Shown here in pieces: positions 23,305-35,333 of a stretch of DNA of 64,000 bases. The DNA is taken from positions 126,501-190,500 of the forward strand of contig BLAL01000011.1 of NCBI GenBank assembly GCA_015698045.1. Direction: 5' to 3'. The stretch's first letter is position 1, and every line of letters starts with the position of its first letter. The notes under the pieces were generated by a model that was not told where the DNA came from, did no database searches, and saw nothing but the letters and a program-made list of their open reading frames with translations. A program made the position numbers and the translations under genes. This stretch comes from Rhizophagus clarus (taxonomy: Eukaryota; Glomeromycota; Glomeromycetes; Glomerales; Glomeraceae).

Positions 23305-24061
23305 TTTCATTTAACACTGTGATTTTGATCACTTTGATGACTTTTAACTAAAATATATACGAAAATTATATGTTTTAAATTTAGTAATTGTTGATAGCAG
23401 CCAAAATTATGTTTGAAAATTTTATTAAAAAAAAAAAATTCATTATCATTGGCGCATATACAAAAAAGCTTCAAAATGTAAATTTTTATCATCTTTCAGA
23501 TTTCTTTTTTATGTAATATACTAATTATGGTTTTAACAATAGATTCTTGAATACTTTTTTTGCTTTAAGATAATAAATTTACAATAAATATTTGATTCTT
23601 AAATTATTGGTAAATTAATTTGAAGAATGTTTTCCGTGTCTAATTAGAATATTTAAGAAACCGTTAATATTACAATTCAAAAATTTAGTATATTTTTCGT
23701 ATAATAATATATTATTATAAAATTGTAATTAAATGTACCGTCTAGTAAAGATATTATTACTACATAAGTAACGATTAGTGCTTCGAGCTCATAGATTCAT
23801 TCCTTGATATTTTGGCAGATGACATTTGGTTTTCAGTCTGGATCGAAGCGCAATAATTATATTCAATAATTATATTATTTATAAAAAAGGAAATATTATT
23901 TAGAAATCGGATGTAAGTATTATTATGAAATCTGACACAATTACTATCTATAGTAATTATCGTCATTCAACTAATTAGTGATTATCGTCATTCAACTGAT
24001 CGAATTGTACATTGATTATAATTTTAAAAAAATTGAATTTATTATTTGCTAATAATTAATA
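23305..24061. other. AT-rich spacer
   Basis: No gene. TTATCGTCATTCAACT occurs twice within about 35 bp (about 23,957 and 23,985). Otherwise featureless. Confidence 0.45.
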
Positions 24062-24088
24062 GTTATTTGGCACTTCGTGCCGAATAAC
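24062..24088. repeat. 27-bp hairpin beside the recombinase element
   Basis: Arms GTTATTTGGCAC and GTGCCGAATAAC face each other across a TTC loop, with one wobble pair. It lies about 80 bp outside the left end of the tyrosine-recombinase element. It could be a fold-back remnant or a recombination site; function unknown. Confidence 0.6.
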
Positions 24089-24166
24089 TGTTATATTGGG
24101 TAAATTTGATTTCCAATATTATAAGCTACCCCATAGGGTAGTGTCAGTTATTCCCAAATAAGTGAT

Positions 24167-25990
24167 TTATCCGGTATTCTGATTACAAATCATTTATTTA
24201 AGCTTATTTAAGCTTTTTTCTCTTCACAATCTCTTTTTACGCGTAATCTCTTTTAACTTCTTCTTTACATGAACCTCTTTTATAATTTCTTTACATGTAA
24301 CCTCCTTTAATATTTTTTTTACACAAACCTTTTTTAATAATTTTTTCATGCATGTTATTTCAATATAATATAATGGAGAATATAAAAAAAGTATGTATTT
24401 TTATATATCAAAAATGTTTTTAAAATCATTATATTTTAAAAACTAATAAATTTTTAGTCCTATTTTAAACCTACAGCTAAGGAACTTTTAAAGGTTCAAG
24501 AAAGTCGTGTACCACAAAATACAGTTAAATGTACAAAAAAATGGGTTAACATTTTAAATTCTTGGAGAAATCATGAAGATGTAGGCTATACATATAAATT
24601 AGAATCACTTTCATCTAATTAACAAATCGAAAAAGAAATGTGTGAGTTTATATATGGTGTAAGAACAAAATCTGGAGAAAGATATTCAAGAGCTTCACTT
24701 AAAAATGCAGTTGCTTTGATAAGCCGCCATCTTAAAGACACTATTCCGCAATGGAACTATAACCTTTTAGATAAAAATAATTTTCCAAAATTACATGCTA
24801 CGCTTGATGGCACATTGAAAGAGATGAAAAAATTAGGGATAGGCGCAGCAAAGCCACATGAAGGCTTGACAAATGAAGAATTAAGACTTATTTTAGATCA
24901 TGATGCCATGTCTCCTAATAATCCTGAAGGATTACTCAGAAGAGTATTTTTATGGATATGTTTATTAGGATGTTCACGGGGTGGTGAACATTATAATTTA
25001 CTAATTAATCAATTTGAGGATACAGACAATGGATTTATTTTAAAGAAATTTCATCAAAAAAATGATCAAGAAGGGTTGGAAGGAAACCAATATACATTTG
25101 AAATTCCATTTCCATCAGATGTTAAAGGCAAAGCTGAACCCAATGCAGATATTTGCAAATATATTTCAATGAGACCTTCAGATTATATAACCAAAGAATT
25201 TTACTTAGGAATTTCAACTAATACAGCAGGTAAATCAATTATTTTATTGTATTATATTAAATTTATAATATTTAATAATTTTTTATTAGCAATCTCTAAA
25301 GGCAATTGGTATTATGATCGTGCACTTGGCGAAAAACAGATCAGAGGAATGTTTCGTGAAATCTGTATTGCATGCGGTATTGATATTTCTGGAAGAAATA
25401 TATCTAACCATTCAGGAAGAGATACAGTAATACAATCAATATTTGATGCTGGAAATGAAGAAATTGAAGCAATGGCAATTTCAGGTCATAATTCATCTAC
25501 AGGAGTGCATAATTACCTTAAAGTAACGAAAGAAAAGAAAAGGAAGATTCTTGGTTCAGTTATACAAAGGTTAACTGAAAGAACATCAGATATCAACTCA
25601 AAAGCTGAAATACAGTATGATAATGAAGTGCAGCATGACAATGAAGTGCAATATGACAATAATATGCAACATGATGAAATTGCATTATCTGGATTTAGCA
25701 AGGCTTCAGAATTATTAAAAAATAAGAACAAGCGGCCATTGCAGGAAACTTCTACTAACAAAAATATAAATGTTAATAATAATAAAAAGAAAAAAAGAAA
25801 AAAAATTATTATAAATAAATATTACTATAATAATTGTTCAATTTATAACAATTAATTTCATATTACTGTAATTACTGTATTATAAATAATGCCTAATATA
25901 CAATATAAAAATTTTATTGCCTAATACATGATTTATCATAGTGATCAACAATTATAAAAAAACTGGAAAAAATCACGGGATACCGGATAA
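24167..25990 (+). mobile_element. Tyrosine-recombinase DNA transposon with TIRs (Crypton-like)
   Basis: About 1.82 kb. It is bounded by TTATCCGGTATTCTG (from 24,167) and, inverted at 25,971-25,990, TTATCCGGTATCCCGTGATT; the two align over about 17 positions with few differences. The single gene between them encodes a tyrosine recombinase. Known Cryptons move with this enzyme class and usually lack clear terminal inverted repeats and target-site duplications. Here I see inverted ends but no convincing duplication in the flanks. Only one gene is present. Confidence 0.6.
24373..25855 (+). pseudogene. Crypton-type tyrosine recombinase gene
   Basis: Exon 1, 24,373-24,390 (MENIKK), is followed by a 67-bp intron (24,391-24,457, GTATGT...TTTTTAG) and exon 2 starting SYFKPTAKELLKVQESRVPQ. 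A second intron at 25,230-25,289 (60 bp, GTAAAT...TTAG) has no stop in frame, so unspliced RNA would also be open. The catalytic domain shows Arg in LLGCSRGGEHYNLL, His-x-x-Arg in ISNHSGRDTVIQ, and the final His and Tyr nucleophile in ISGHNSSTGVHNYLK, so the R-H-R-H-Y set looks complete. The C terminus is a repetitive QYDNEVQHDNEV stretch followed by a Lys/Asn-rich tail. One in-frame TAA lies upstream of ATG 24,638 (CAA-to-TAA would explain it). The 405-residue frame from 24,638 remains open and might still make catalytic protein lacking part of its N-terminal binding domain. Confidence 0.7.
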
Positions 25991-27689
25991 CGAGAGATAT
26001 TATTAATTTAAATTCTAGATATGATATAAATAAATTGGTTATTCTATGTACCCTAGTATAGTGATAATATCCTTATCCAACAGATACTGTGAGTTATATC
26101 ATTAAAACTTTTCAAGTGTTTCTTAATCTTTTCCTGCTAAAGAAGTAAATGAACATCATATAGATCTTCTTCACTCCAATAAGAATTTTTTATAAGAATT
26201 AGATTTGGTAATCACCATTATGAGAATGGAAAATTTCTGAACTGATTATTCAATAAACTTCTAACTATAGCTTAGGGTTAGGGGGTTCTTTTCTGGCTTA
26301 CTAAATCTTTTATGCAGGTCAGATGAAAAAAATTTTTTTGCGCAGTGGGAAAAAAATATATTTTTTTTCCAGATGGTTCAGCTATTTAAAACTAAACTTG
26401 CTAAAACTAAAACTAAATTTGGTTTTTCTTGCTATACTATATTACTTAAAACTAAAACTAAATTTGGTTTTTCTTACTATACTATGTTAAAAAAGTACTG
26501 GTTTTTCACGCTTAGCGATGAATACTCGTATCAAAATTCTTCAATTGCTTTAATATAATCTCGTGAATAAAAAATAATCTTGTGAATAATAAAAATCTCC
26601 TGAATGAAAAAAAAAAACTCCTGAATAAAAAAAAAATCTCCTGAATGAAAAAAAATCTCCTAAATAAAAAAAATCAATCTTGGACCCAGAATCTTTTATA
26701 ACCTTTATGTTTTTATTCTTTTCCAAAACTTCAAAATTTTTTTTCCTGAAATTCAACCTTTTGGTAAGTTGCGCTCCCTGTTTACTGGTACCGGTAACAA
26801 AGTTTTAATGATACAACTTACAAGATTGTTAGATAGTATGAGAGGTTTAAAGAAAACGATCACCTAGGTGATCATGGAATGCGAACTAATTGGCTCTTAT
26901 CTAACTTGTACATTCAAATTTGTTTCTAATAGTTTTCATTTCTACTTAACGGACTGACTGACAATACTTAAAATAAGGTAATAATGATAAATTTGTATTT
27001 AAAAAACGGTCATAAGGGTCATATGATAATATCCTCTTCTATTATTTTACTAGCCTAAGGATTTCTCACTTAAAAATTTATTTCTAATAGTAACTGGTTC
27101 TTCAAATTGATGGTAAGTTTCAAAAATAACTTATACAGTAATTATAAAATACTACTATATTATGTAAGCCCATTAAGCTATTGGATTATCAATAAAAGAT
27201 TTTTTTAACTTTCATGTTTAACGTAACAAGTTTTAAGATTTTTTTTTTTTTTTTTTTTTTGATAATAAAATATTAAATAATAAAAAGTAATAAAATACAT
27301 AAAAATATCAATAAAAAATTAATATTAAATAAAACAAAAATAAAAAAATATTCAATATCTACGAGACTATGACTTCAATGATAATCACTAATTGATCTGT
27401 GTATCGACAATATATGATCATGTTACATTACTTCAAATGCATATTTAAGTGATATTTCTATTAATCTGTTGTGTTCGAACTTCATATATGTTTGTGTATT
27501 TTAATTATCCTTATTGGGAAAAATGCATATTAAGATGAAACTGAATGTTCGTGTATTATCCATTTGGCGCATACATATATTTCAGTCAGTATATCTGCAG
27601 CAAAATAATAAAATTCATTCATAAAAATTGAGAATTTAATTTTGATTAACAAATGTTGCGAAATAGAGCATGAAGGGATACTGTTACAT
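25991..27689. other. AT-rich spacer with short tandem repeats
   Basis: No gene. A roughly 50-bp direct duplication (AAACTAAATTTGGTTTTTCT) lies at about 26,385-26,490. A T-run lies at 27,240-27,260. Confidence 0.45.
26559..26680. repeat. Short tandem repeat, ~18-bp CTCCTGAATGAAAAAAAAAT unit
   Basis: About six imperfect copies of an 18-20-bp unit built from TCTCCTGAATGAAAAAAA, with drift at the left end (CTTGTGAATAA, CTCGTGAATAA). Confidence 0.65.
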
Positions 27690-30600
27690 TACCTTTTCGT
27701 ATTCGAAATAATTTTAAAAGGCAACCACCACAAGGTATAATAATAGCATCACCAAATGATGATGATGGTAGTGATGGTGAAATAAATTTTGATGATGGTA
27801 ATGAACAATGAAATAATTGTCATGATGTTGATATGCAATTAGAAAATGAAGAATATGATGGTTATGAGGATGCAGGAAATGATAATGTTTATGCAACATC
27901 ATCAGAAAATGATGATAATTATACAGCATCTTCAGAAAATGAAGAATATGATGATTATAATAATGATACAGGAACAACATCTCTAGAAAGTGAAGAGTCA
28001 GAAAGTGATACAACACCATCTTCAGATAGCAGAGAAAATAATCGTGCTAATGCCTCATCAGAAGAAAAAATATTCATTGATAGAGCACTAGATGAAAGCA
28101 ATTTACCAAATTTTAATGGTAATTTTGCATCATACTTCCAAGATTTTACTACTGCTACTTTATTTTGTTGGATTCATAAACATGATATCTCAACAAAAAC
28201 ATACGAAGATCTTGTTAATATTATTATGAGTCAAGAATTCGATAGGAACCATATCGTGAGAAACATCTGAAGATTTCAAACATGGAGGCAACATCTTCCT
28301 CTTCTCCCAATATCTGCAAAATCCGTCCCAATTTCATTAAAAAAAACACCATCAACTTCTAAAAACTCAAAGATATCATATCAACTTTCAATAAATGATA
28401 TCATTTGGTATGTCTTTAATAATCCATCATTAGTCAATAACATGTATTTTGGTTCTGATATTGATTTAGAAATAAAATCTGAATACTGGCATGGAACTTT
28501 GTGGGCAGAATCGCCTCTTTTCGGCCAAGAACAATTAACAATATCACAAGGTAAAGATCATATTTGTTGTTGTTTATTCTTCTTTGTGATTTTGTAATAT
28601 AATATAATTTTATTGTTTTTTTTTAATAAATATCTAATAGAGACATATAAATGTGGGAATTTTGTTTATTATTATGATAATGACAATAATGAACAACTGC
28701 AACTTGGCAGATTAAGGACAATATTAATAAATGAAGTTGATAAACAATATCGGTTAAGAATCCAAAAAGTTCTTTATTATAATGATTTATCTGAAACTTT
28801 TAAAGGGGCACTAAGACAAAATCGTTCTCTTACTGGCGAAGTTTGGTTACAAGATCTATCAGTTCAAACAATAGGAATATCATAAATTTCTAAAAAAGCT
28901 AATGTGATGATGATATTTCAGTATAATCAAATTCCTGAAGAAACATTATTATATATCACTGAAATAATTTATAAACACAATCATCAATGGCGCATTCGTA
29001 GTGTAGATTTTCATATAAACACCCTGCTGACTATATTATAACAAGGCCACCACCATCTCCTTCCATGAAAGTCTACAAGCTATTTTTGGATCTTTATTAT
29101 GATGATTTCGGTACATACCGAAATGTTTATCATTCATTAGGAGGGGTTTATATACAATTTGGAAACATGCCAAGTCATCAAAGGAAGTTGCTCAAAAATC
29201 ACTTTGTTCTTAGATTCGTCCCATTCAGTGGTGATTTTAATGAGTTTGTAAAACCATTTATTTCCAAAATGAAGGAACTTGAAAAGGGAAAAGTAATGAA
29301 TATACAAGGACAAGATGTTTGGGTAATTGCAAGTATAGGAGTTGTAACAGCTGACTTACCCCAAGGCAATAACTTGGCTGGTGTACTGCGACAAAATGCT
29401 AATAAATAGTGTAGGAGTTGCACTATAAATAAAGATTCATTTACTGATTTTACTCAAGATATGGCTTTAACTTCTCAATATCATCATTTGACGGATTCTG
29501 AATTTTCTTTAATATCTGCTGAAATGGTTATTGCTCAAAAAAAATGACTTAGTAGGGAATATGGATTGAAATTATGGCCTAGTATTTTAGATGAACTTAA
29601 AAGAGAAATACATCTACAAACATCACAAGATATTTATCATGTTACTGCGGGAAAGATCGGGCGTCTACTCAAATTAACTTGTGAATTATTTTCACAAAAA
29701 GGAGAAAATAATTTCATCAAAACCTGGAAAGATTTTGAGAAACCAAAGATATGGTCATGTATACCAAATCCTACTAGCCATCGGGAAAGTTTTATAATGT
29801 CTGATTACCTTCGGGTTGCTATGATAATGCCTTTTATACTAAATCAGTTTTTAAAAATAACTAGTTTGAAGAATAATGAAGCAAAAAATATTCAACAGTG
29901 AACTGGCGCATCACGTATTAATTTAGTAAAAAATGCTGTAATTACTTGTTGGGTTTATGTAGCAAAAACAATAAGTATGGTCTTTAAAAGCAAGTTTACG
30001 AATAATTCTTATGAAGAATTACAACAAAATCTTAAAGAAGAAATGAATATTCTCCCAAAAGTATAAATAATAAGATGATTACTTAGTACAAATTTGAATA
30101 AATTATTTACTGTACTAATAATAAATGATCTTTAGGTTTTCTCTGAATTTGTTAATTTGCCAAATTTGCATGTTAGTATCCATTTACTAATGCATGCAAA
30201 AACTTATGGTACTCTTATAAATACTCAATGCAGTATTAAAGAGATGGTGCATTGGATTTTTAAAGCAATGGTACCGAAAGAATATTAAATTAGATTTATT
30301 AAAATGATATACCACACTTTTCGCAATTCGTCATCTAGTAGATGGTGGTATAGATCAAAGGTTATCACGAGTTTTACTTCTATGACATCAAATTTTAGGC
30401 ATATATTAACCAATTGGTATATTACTGAAGACAAAGGAACATCAAACGAACATGATGAACAAGATGATGGTTTGTATTGTAATTTATTATTTACTAAGCG
30501 ATAATACTATTTTTTTTTCTAAAAACGTTATTTATTTGATTAATTTTATATATATTGTAATTTTATTATAGTAGTAACTTCTCTGGTAAACTTTATTACA

Positions 30601-31117
30601 AATATTACCTTAAAAAAGGAAGTATCCTGACAAGATCATGAAAATATTATGTTGAACTTGCCACATTTCAATTCTGAGTTGCTCCTTTCATTTGAAGATA
30701 TTGGATTTAAGTCAGCTCTTGTATATTCTCAAATGAGTTGGTATAAATTGGCAACATATACAATAGAAGAAACTACTAGTGATGTCTTCTCCAAAATCCA
30801 TTTTCATATTGGTGACTTCGTGACAATACAAGAAGAAAATCATGATGAATGTTATGCAATTATAAAAGGAATCTTCAAATATAAAGCCAACAATAATAAA
30901 TTTTATGCATTTATTATTCTTGATTGGTTTGAAGAAATTAAGAGAGTTCATCATGTATTGAAATGTTCCCTTTATTGTATTCAGGTAACCGATGATACAT
31001 GTTGGAGAAGAATATTCCCAATATTAGTAGTTGACCATGTGCAAAAGGTTCACTTTGTTTATGATGCAACAAATGAATGCTGGATAAAAAATAATTTTTT
31101 TTTTATTGCTATATAAC
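27690..31117 (+). pseudogene. Decayed tnp2-like (CMC/Plavaka-type) transposase gene
   Basis: The pieces in order: PFRIRNNFKRQPPQG; a long Asp/Glu/Ser-rich region (about 27,740-28,060); NFASYFQDFTTATLFCWIHK; then, after a 90-bp intron (28,551-28,640), FVYYYDNDNNEQLQLGRLR. Next are YKLFLDLYYDDFGTYRNVYH and SLGGVYIQFGNMPSHQRK; DVWVIASIGVVTADLPQGNN; DIYHVTAGKIGRLLKLTCEL; and, after introns 30,061-30,135 and 30,470-30,571, a C-terminal BAH-like stretch (FHIGDFVTIQEENHDECYAI ... HVQKVHFVYDATNECW). The Asp-containing FLDLYYDDFG and VTADLPQG blocks fit the DDE core of tnp2-type transposases. About ten stops and several frame changes kill it. Terminal repeats were not identified. The family call is from motif recall; a related superfamily is possible. 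Confidence 0.55.
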
Positions 31118-31599
31118 TTTATAATTAAGACTTCTATTATATGAAAAACTTATCTGGTGTTATATTTATATTTGTAATTAGGATGAACTTATTGGTGGTA
31201 GTAATTGTTATTTAAAATCAATGCATTTAGCGATTTTTCATATCGTGATAACATCGTGACGATCTTGATCTGATCAACCAATAAAAACCTTTATTTTTTG
31301 TTTTTTGTTTTGCTGATAAAAACTATTACACTCCTCTCTTTTCCATTAGATACTCCTTTTACATAAAAATGTTAGTATTTATTTATGAAATTTTGATACC
31401 TTTGAAATAAAGTTTTTTTTGAGATTTAACTACTGTTTTTTTCACAATGGTATTTGAAATAAAATATACCAGCAAGTACGGTATTATTAACTACATTTAC
31501 TTTTTTTTCAGTATTTTGATGAGTTGGAGATATAAAACAAAACTTGAATGTATTAGTTTTTAACTTATAGGAAGTTTCCTTATGTTTCTTATTATTTTT
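31118..31599. other. AT-rich spacer
   Basis: No gene. T-rich text with scattered TTTTTTAG words leads into the single splice module at 31.6 kb. Confidence 0.45.
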
Positions 31600-31705
31600 T
31601 TAGGTACTTTTTTTAGGTCCAACATTTCTTTTATTAATTCTTTTTAGGATATTGATTAGGAGTACTGGGTACTGGAAATTAAAAATGGTAAGTTTTCGCG
31701 AAACT
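31600..31705 (+). repeat. Solitary splice-bounded module (array B type)
   Basis: A T-rich tract ending TTCTTTTTAG (to 31,647) precedes a 40-nt block (31,648-31,687) and then GTAAGTTTTCGCGAAACTAC from 31,688. AGTTT and AAACT flank TCGCG, so the 5' splice site is again in a short hairpin, as in array B. Only one module is clear. Confidence 0.5.
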
Positions 31706-31739
31706 ACCATTTTCCTTATTTTTTTTTTTTTCATTATGT

Positions 31740-32080
31740 CTAATGACTTGTTGAGCAATCACTAGCTAGATGTCATGATAATAAATTATCCTTCGATTAT
31801 TGTAAAATTGTTAGTAGACCATAGCATGTTTATAATAAACGAAAACAAATCTTATCCAACTCCGGCATAGGTGATCGATTACTTAGGGTTTTAAATCTAT
31901 TCAAAGGCAATGACACTCAAATTGCCAATACACAAAATAAAGAGCTTAGTGAGGGAATGTCAGAAAGTGAAACAACTCAAAATTCTCTCGTATGAAAACT
32001 TACCTCGTTAATAGAAAAGATTGTGAATGCGATTTTCTATATTTTGCGACTAAAACAGAGGTTTGAAGTAGAAGGATGGA
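31740..32080 (+). mobile_element. Fossil fragment of a DIRS-like retroelement (reverse transcriptase/RNase H part)
   Basis: Plus-strand text such as VIDYLGF, TLKLPIHKIKSLVREC and a later WNGSETI resembles the region between reverse transcriptase and RNase H of DIRS-type elements. It is a broken, isolated fragment of about 0.3 kb with no ends and several interruptions, and it looks old. The family call is tentative. Confidence 0.4.
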
Positions 32081-32569
32081 ATGGCTCAGAAACCATCATA
32101 GATTTATGTGTTAAAACAGCTTTTTTATGCGCACTTGTGTTCGCAACTGTTGCATCTTGTTTTCAGTAAGTATGATATTATTATTAATCATGTATTTCTT
32201 AAAAGCTGAATGGTATTATTAAATAAGTGTAACTGCTTCGTTTACAAAAATATTTTGATGTCACTGAGTAAATATTCTGGAGATGAAGTCGCTTAGAGAG
32301 GTATGGAATAAACTGAATAGTATTATTAGTGAATTATGTTGTTTTATTTTGTAGAATATTAATGTACTTAATAAGTTTCTGGAAATAAAGTTAAAACAAA
32401 CTAGTAACTTCACTAATGATGTTCTGCTAAATTGTAATTATTTATTTAATACTAGTAATTAAATTAATATCTATCAGATATGTAATAAGTAAAATTTTGA
32501 TTATTAATAAAATTGGTAAAATCATAATACCAAGCCGATAACATTTAAATATTGTTAAGATATAATTGT

Positions 32570-33060
32570 TCAGTTTTCTACTAGTTAGTATACTATATCT
32601 TAATGATATCGATATGGGAACATATTGGCCTCATGCCAATCTTTTAATGATAACTGCGACAATATCGTACCGGCTTCATAGCAATCTTTAAATGATAAAA
32701 TGCTGGCACAGTTATAATGTAATTAATACTGCGATGATATCGTACTGGCTTCATAACAATCTTTAAATAATAACATGCTGGCACAGTTATAATGTAATTA
32801 ATACTGCGACGATATCATGTTGGTAACAAAACGATGCTATCTTAGTGTCAATAAGATATTGTTTTGTTATTGTTTACTGTATCGTTACAGTATTATTACA
32901 TTATTGTTAAGAGAGTCATAACTATATCAATACATTATCATTTTAGAATATCATCATGAAATTATCAAGATCTTATAATGATGTCATTAAGATATTGTTT
33001 TAGATTTAAATATTTCAGTAAAGTAGTAGCGAAATAATAGTGCCACGCATGATGATACGT
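32570..33060. repeat. AT-rich tract with 75-bp tandem repeat
   Basis: Contains 2.2 copies of a 75-bp unit: 32,653-32,727, 32,728-32,802 and a partial copy to 32,818, starting ACTGCGAC and including GCTGGCACAGTTATAATG. The surroundings are rich in ATATCGT/GATATC words like the 14.4-14.9 kb tract. No coding capacity. Confidence 0.7.
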
Positions 33061-33139
33061 GAGTATTATATAATATAATTTGTCTGTATCTCGTTCCTTG
33101 CTAATAGTTTCTTTGCTTTACTCTAGAATGATCATCATG

Positions 33140-33543
33140 GTCATGCACTAGAAAAAAACCCATTGTTATCAAAGATCTAACTAGCAAAGAGGCATTCACT
33201 TACCACCATAGCAAACTTGGCATTGAGAAACTGATTACTGATCAATTCATCCAACTCTTAGATGGTTGGATTCATGATTTTATGGAATATGGTAATATGA
33301 TAAATAAAGGTAAAATATTCGAAGGTGAGAGAGCATTTATTATCTGGATAATGATGAAGGTAGTTTGCAACCATAAATTAAAATTAATAAGGAGATGTGA
33401 TACATGTTTCACCATTTACATAATTTATTCCATGCTCTTTCGTAATATTTTTCTCATTGCTGACAAGATTTTTCCCATCTTAAAAAAACCCATCATCATT
33501 GAAGGCGTTTTGAATAGTAAAAAATTTAAATTTTTTTCAAGAT
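33140..33543 (+). other. Possible exon remnants, unrecognised
   Basis: The plus strand carries protein-like text in two neighbouring frames: DLTSKEAFTYHHSKLGIEKL followed by ITDQFIQLLDGWIHDFMEYG, then an open frame 33,282-33,543 with FEGERAFIIWIMMKVVCNHK. Composition is less AT-rich than its flanks. I recognise no family, and the pieces may be remains of one gene. A further GC-richer stretch at 33,650-33,820 has no clear frame. Confidence 0.3.
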
Positions 33544-33550
33544 AAATATT

Positions 33551-33985
33551 CGTTTCATCATAATCAAACAGATCAGTAATGAATGAAACTATAAATAAAA
33601 AGAAATCGAAGAACAGACGATATAAAGAACAATAATTACATATACCATCTATTCTGATCTTGTGGTTTTGTCCTGCTATTGTGGTCTTATGGCTTGGTCC
33701 TGTTGCAATTTCTGTGATGGAACTATTGTAGCAAATGTAAAGACTTATGAAAATTTGAATGACATGACCTACAAACAGGCTGTGTTTGGTGGGCTGTGTA
33801 TCTACTCGTGCTTATAAATAGTCTTTTTATTGAATCGATTAAAATAAAGAAAAAAATGAAAGAAAAAAAATAATATAAAAAAAAATTTTTTATCGAATCG
33901 ATAAAAAAATGAAGAAATTGAAAAATGATAAAAAAAAATATCTTAACTCACGTAGTCACGTTAAATTGCGTTATGTACACTCTTT
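33551..33985. other. Spacer
   Basis: Mixed composition, A-runs at 33,840-33,940, no gene I can support. Confidence 0.4.
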
Positions 33986-35333
33986 TTGATTCCTAAATTA
34001 GTATTGAAACACGACCATTACCCTAATAAAAATCCACGTATTTTTCGTACTTCTCCACGTATTTTTCATACTTCCTCACATATTTTTCGTACTTCTCCAC
34101 GTATTTTTCATACTTCTCCTACCTTCTTTCTACGAACTGTTTGTATTAATAAAACATTAACTACATTTACGACCATGAAAACAGTATCGAACAACAGCTT
34201 GAAATGCTCAAAAGACAAAATGAAGCACTTATGGCAAAAATAAAGTATGTATGAAAAATAAGACTTTTATGCAACCTTAAAGGAATAAATTTTATTAAAT
34301 TTTTTTTTATTTTGGAGTTTCCTGAACAATACTTTTTCAGAACCTCGAGCGTTGAGCTCGAAAAGAACATCGGTTACCTCAACCCTTTCTACAAGCACTA
34401 GAGAAATCACTGTCGTAAGCTCTCATTATTATTACTAATTATTTTGTTATTTATTTATTTATTTATTACTTATCTTTTTTAAAATAAATGAATAAAATGC
34501 GGTGTGTAGTTTAATTGCAAAACCAAAGAAAAAATATGTGTCAAAGCAGGATATGCTAATGGCACTAAATATAAATAATGAAAAATACATGGCTTGTGTA
34601 GTATGTATATATTACAAATAACTTTATTTATAAAAAAAAAACATTCTAATAATTAATAAAATTAGGCTGTGATGCGCGTATGCACCAGTTATCAGTTGCA
34701 ATACAATTTTGCATACAAAGATATATCCAAGAATATCTTGTTTAAAATAATTGAAAAGGTATTTTTATTTGATTTATAAATTTTTTTTTACAAATATAAT
34801 GAAATAATGACTTTTTTTTTAGTTCAAGTTGAGGACTAAAGACTTGGGTGTACAGTTCAGTTATAATGATTAGTTTACGTATGAACTGTTAAAAAAATAT
34901 GTGCAGCATGTGCGTAAGTATATATGCTTTTTAACTTTTTTTTTTTTTAAAAAAAAGAATCAAAAACCTAATTTATATTTAATTTATATTAATTAAAGGA
35001 GATCATAGGTCCAAGATAAAAAATGGTTATTTCAAGAAAAATAAAAATGAGGAAGAAGAAAGAAATGAAAAGGAGGATGAGGATGAAGATGTAGTTCATG
35101 AGGAACAAGAGGAGGAGGATGAAAATATAATTCATGAACAAGATAAAGAAGAAGAAGATGAAGCTAAAGAACAGAAAGAGGAAGTAGTTCCTGATGTAAT
35201 TGTTGATGATGGTGATATTGTGAATGATCGTCTCATTGTTCAGCCTTTCGTAGGCTGAGGTGGTGGCCGAGGTGGCAGTCATGAAAGCAGTCATGAAAGC
35301 GGTCGTAGAAGTTATCATGGCGGCCGCAAATGA
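33986..35333 (+). pseudogene. Spliced coiled-coil / RGG-box protein gene, recently dead
   Basis: Exons bounded by GT-AG: up to 34,244; 34,341-34,414; 34,510-34,600; 34,666-34,758; 34,823-34,913; 34,999-35,333. The last four join in perfect phase. Protein: an N-terminal coiled coil (EQQLEMLKRQNEALMAKIK), a globular core (KKKYVSKQDMLMALNINNEK, YMACVAVMRVCTSYQLQYNF, AYKDISKNILFKIIEKFKLR, FTYELLKKYVQHVR), a long Glu/Asp-rich tract, and a C-terminal RGG-like tail (GGGRGGSHESSHESGRRSYH). RGG boxes usually bind RNA; the core is unrecognised. Two in-frame stops are explained by TGG-to-TAG (YND*FTYE) and CGA-to-TGA (FVG*GGGRGG). Exon 34,341-34,414 does not join its neighbours in phase by my reading. 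The first exon region includes a 21-bp tandem (CCACGTATTTTTC(A/G)TACTTCT, about 34,031-34,120). Confidence 0.6.

Noticed and set aside
27714-28019. His/Tyr-rich minus-strand frame
   Set aside because: It is the antisense of the Asp/Glu/Ser-rich part of the tnp2-like transposase gene.
34989-35318. Minus-strand frame rich in Phe/Leu/Ile that looks like a membrane protein
   Set aside because: It is the reverse of the GAA/GAT-rich acidic exon of the RGG gene; the hydrophobic look is a by-product.
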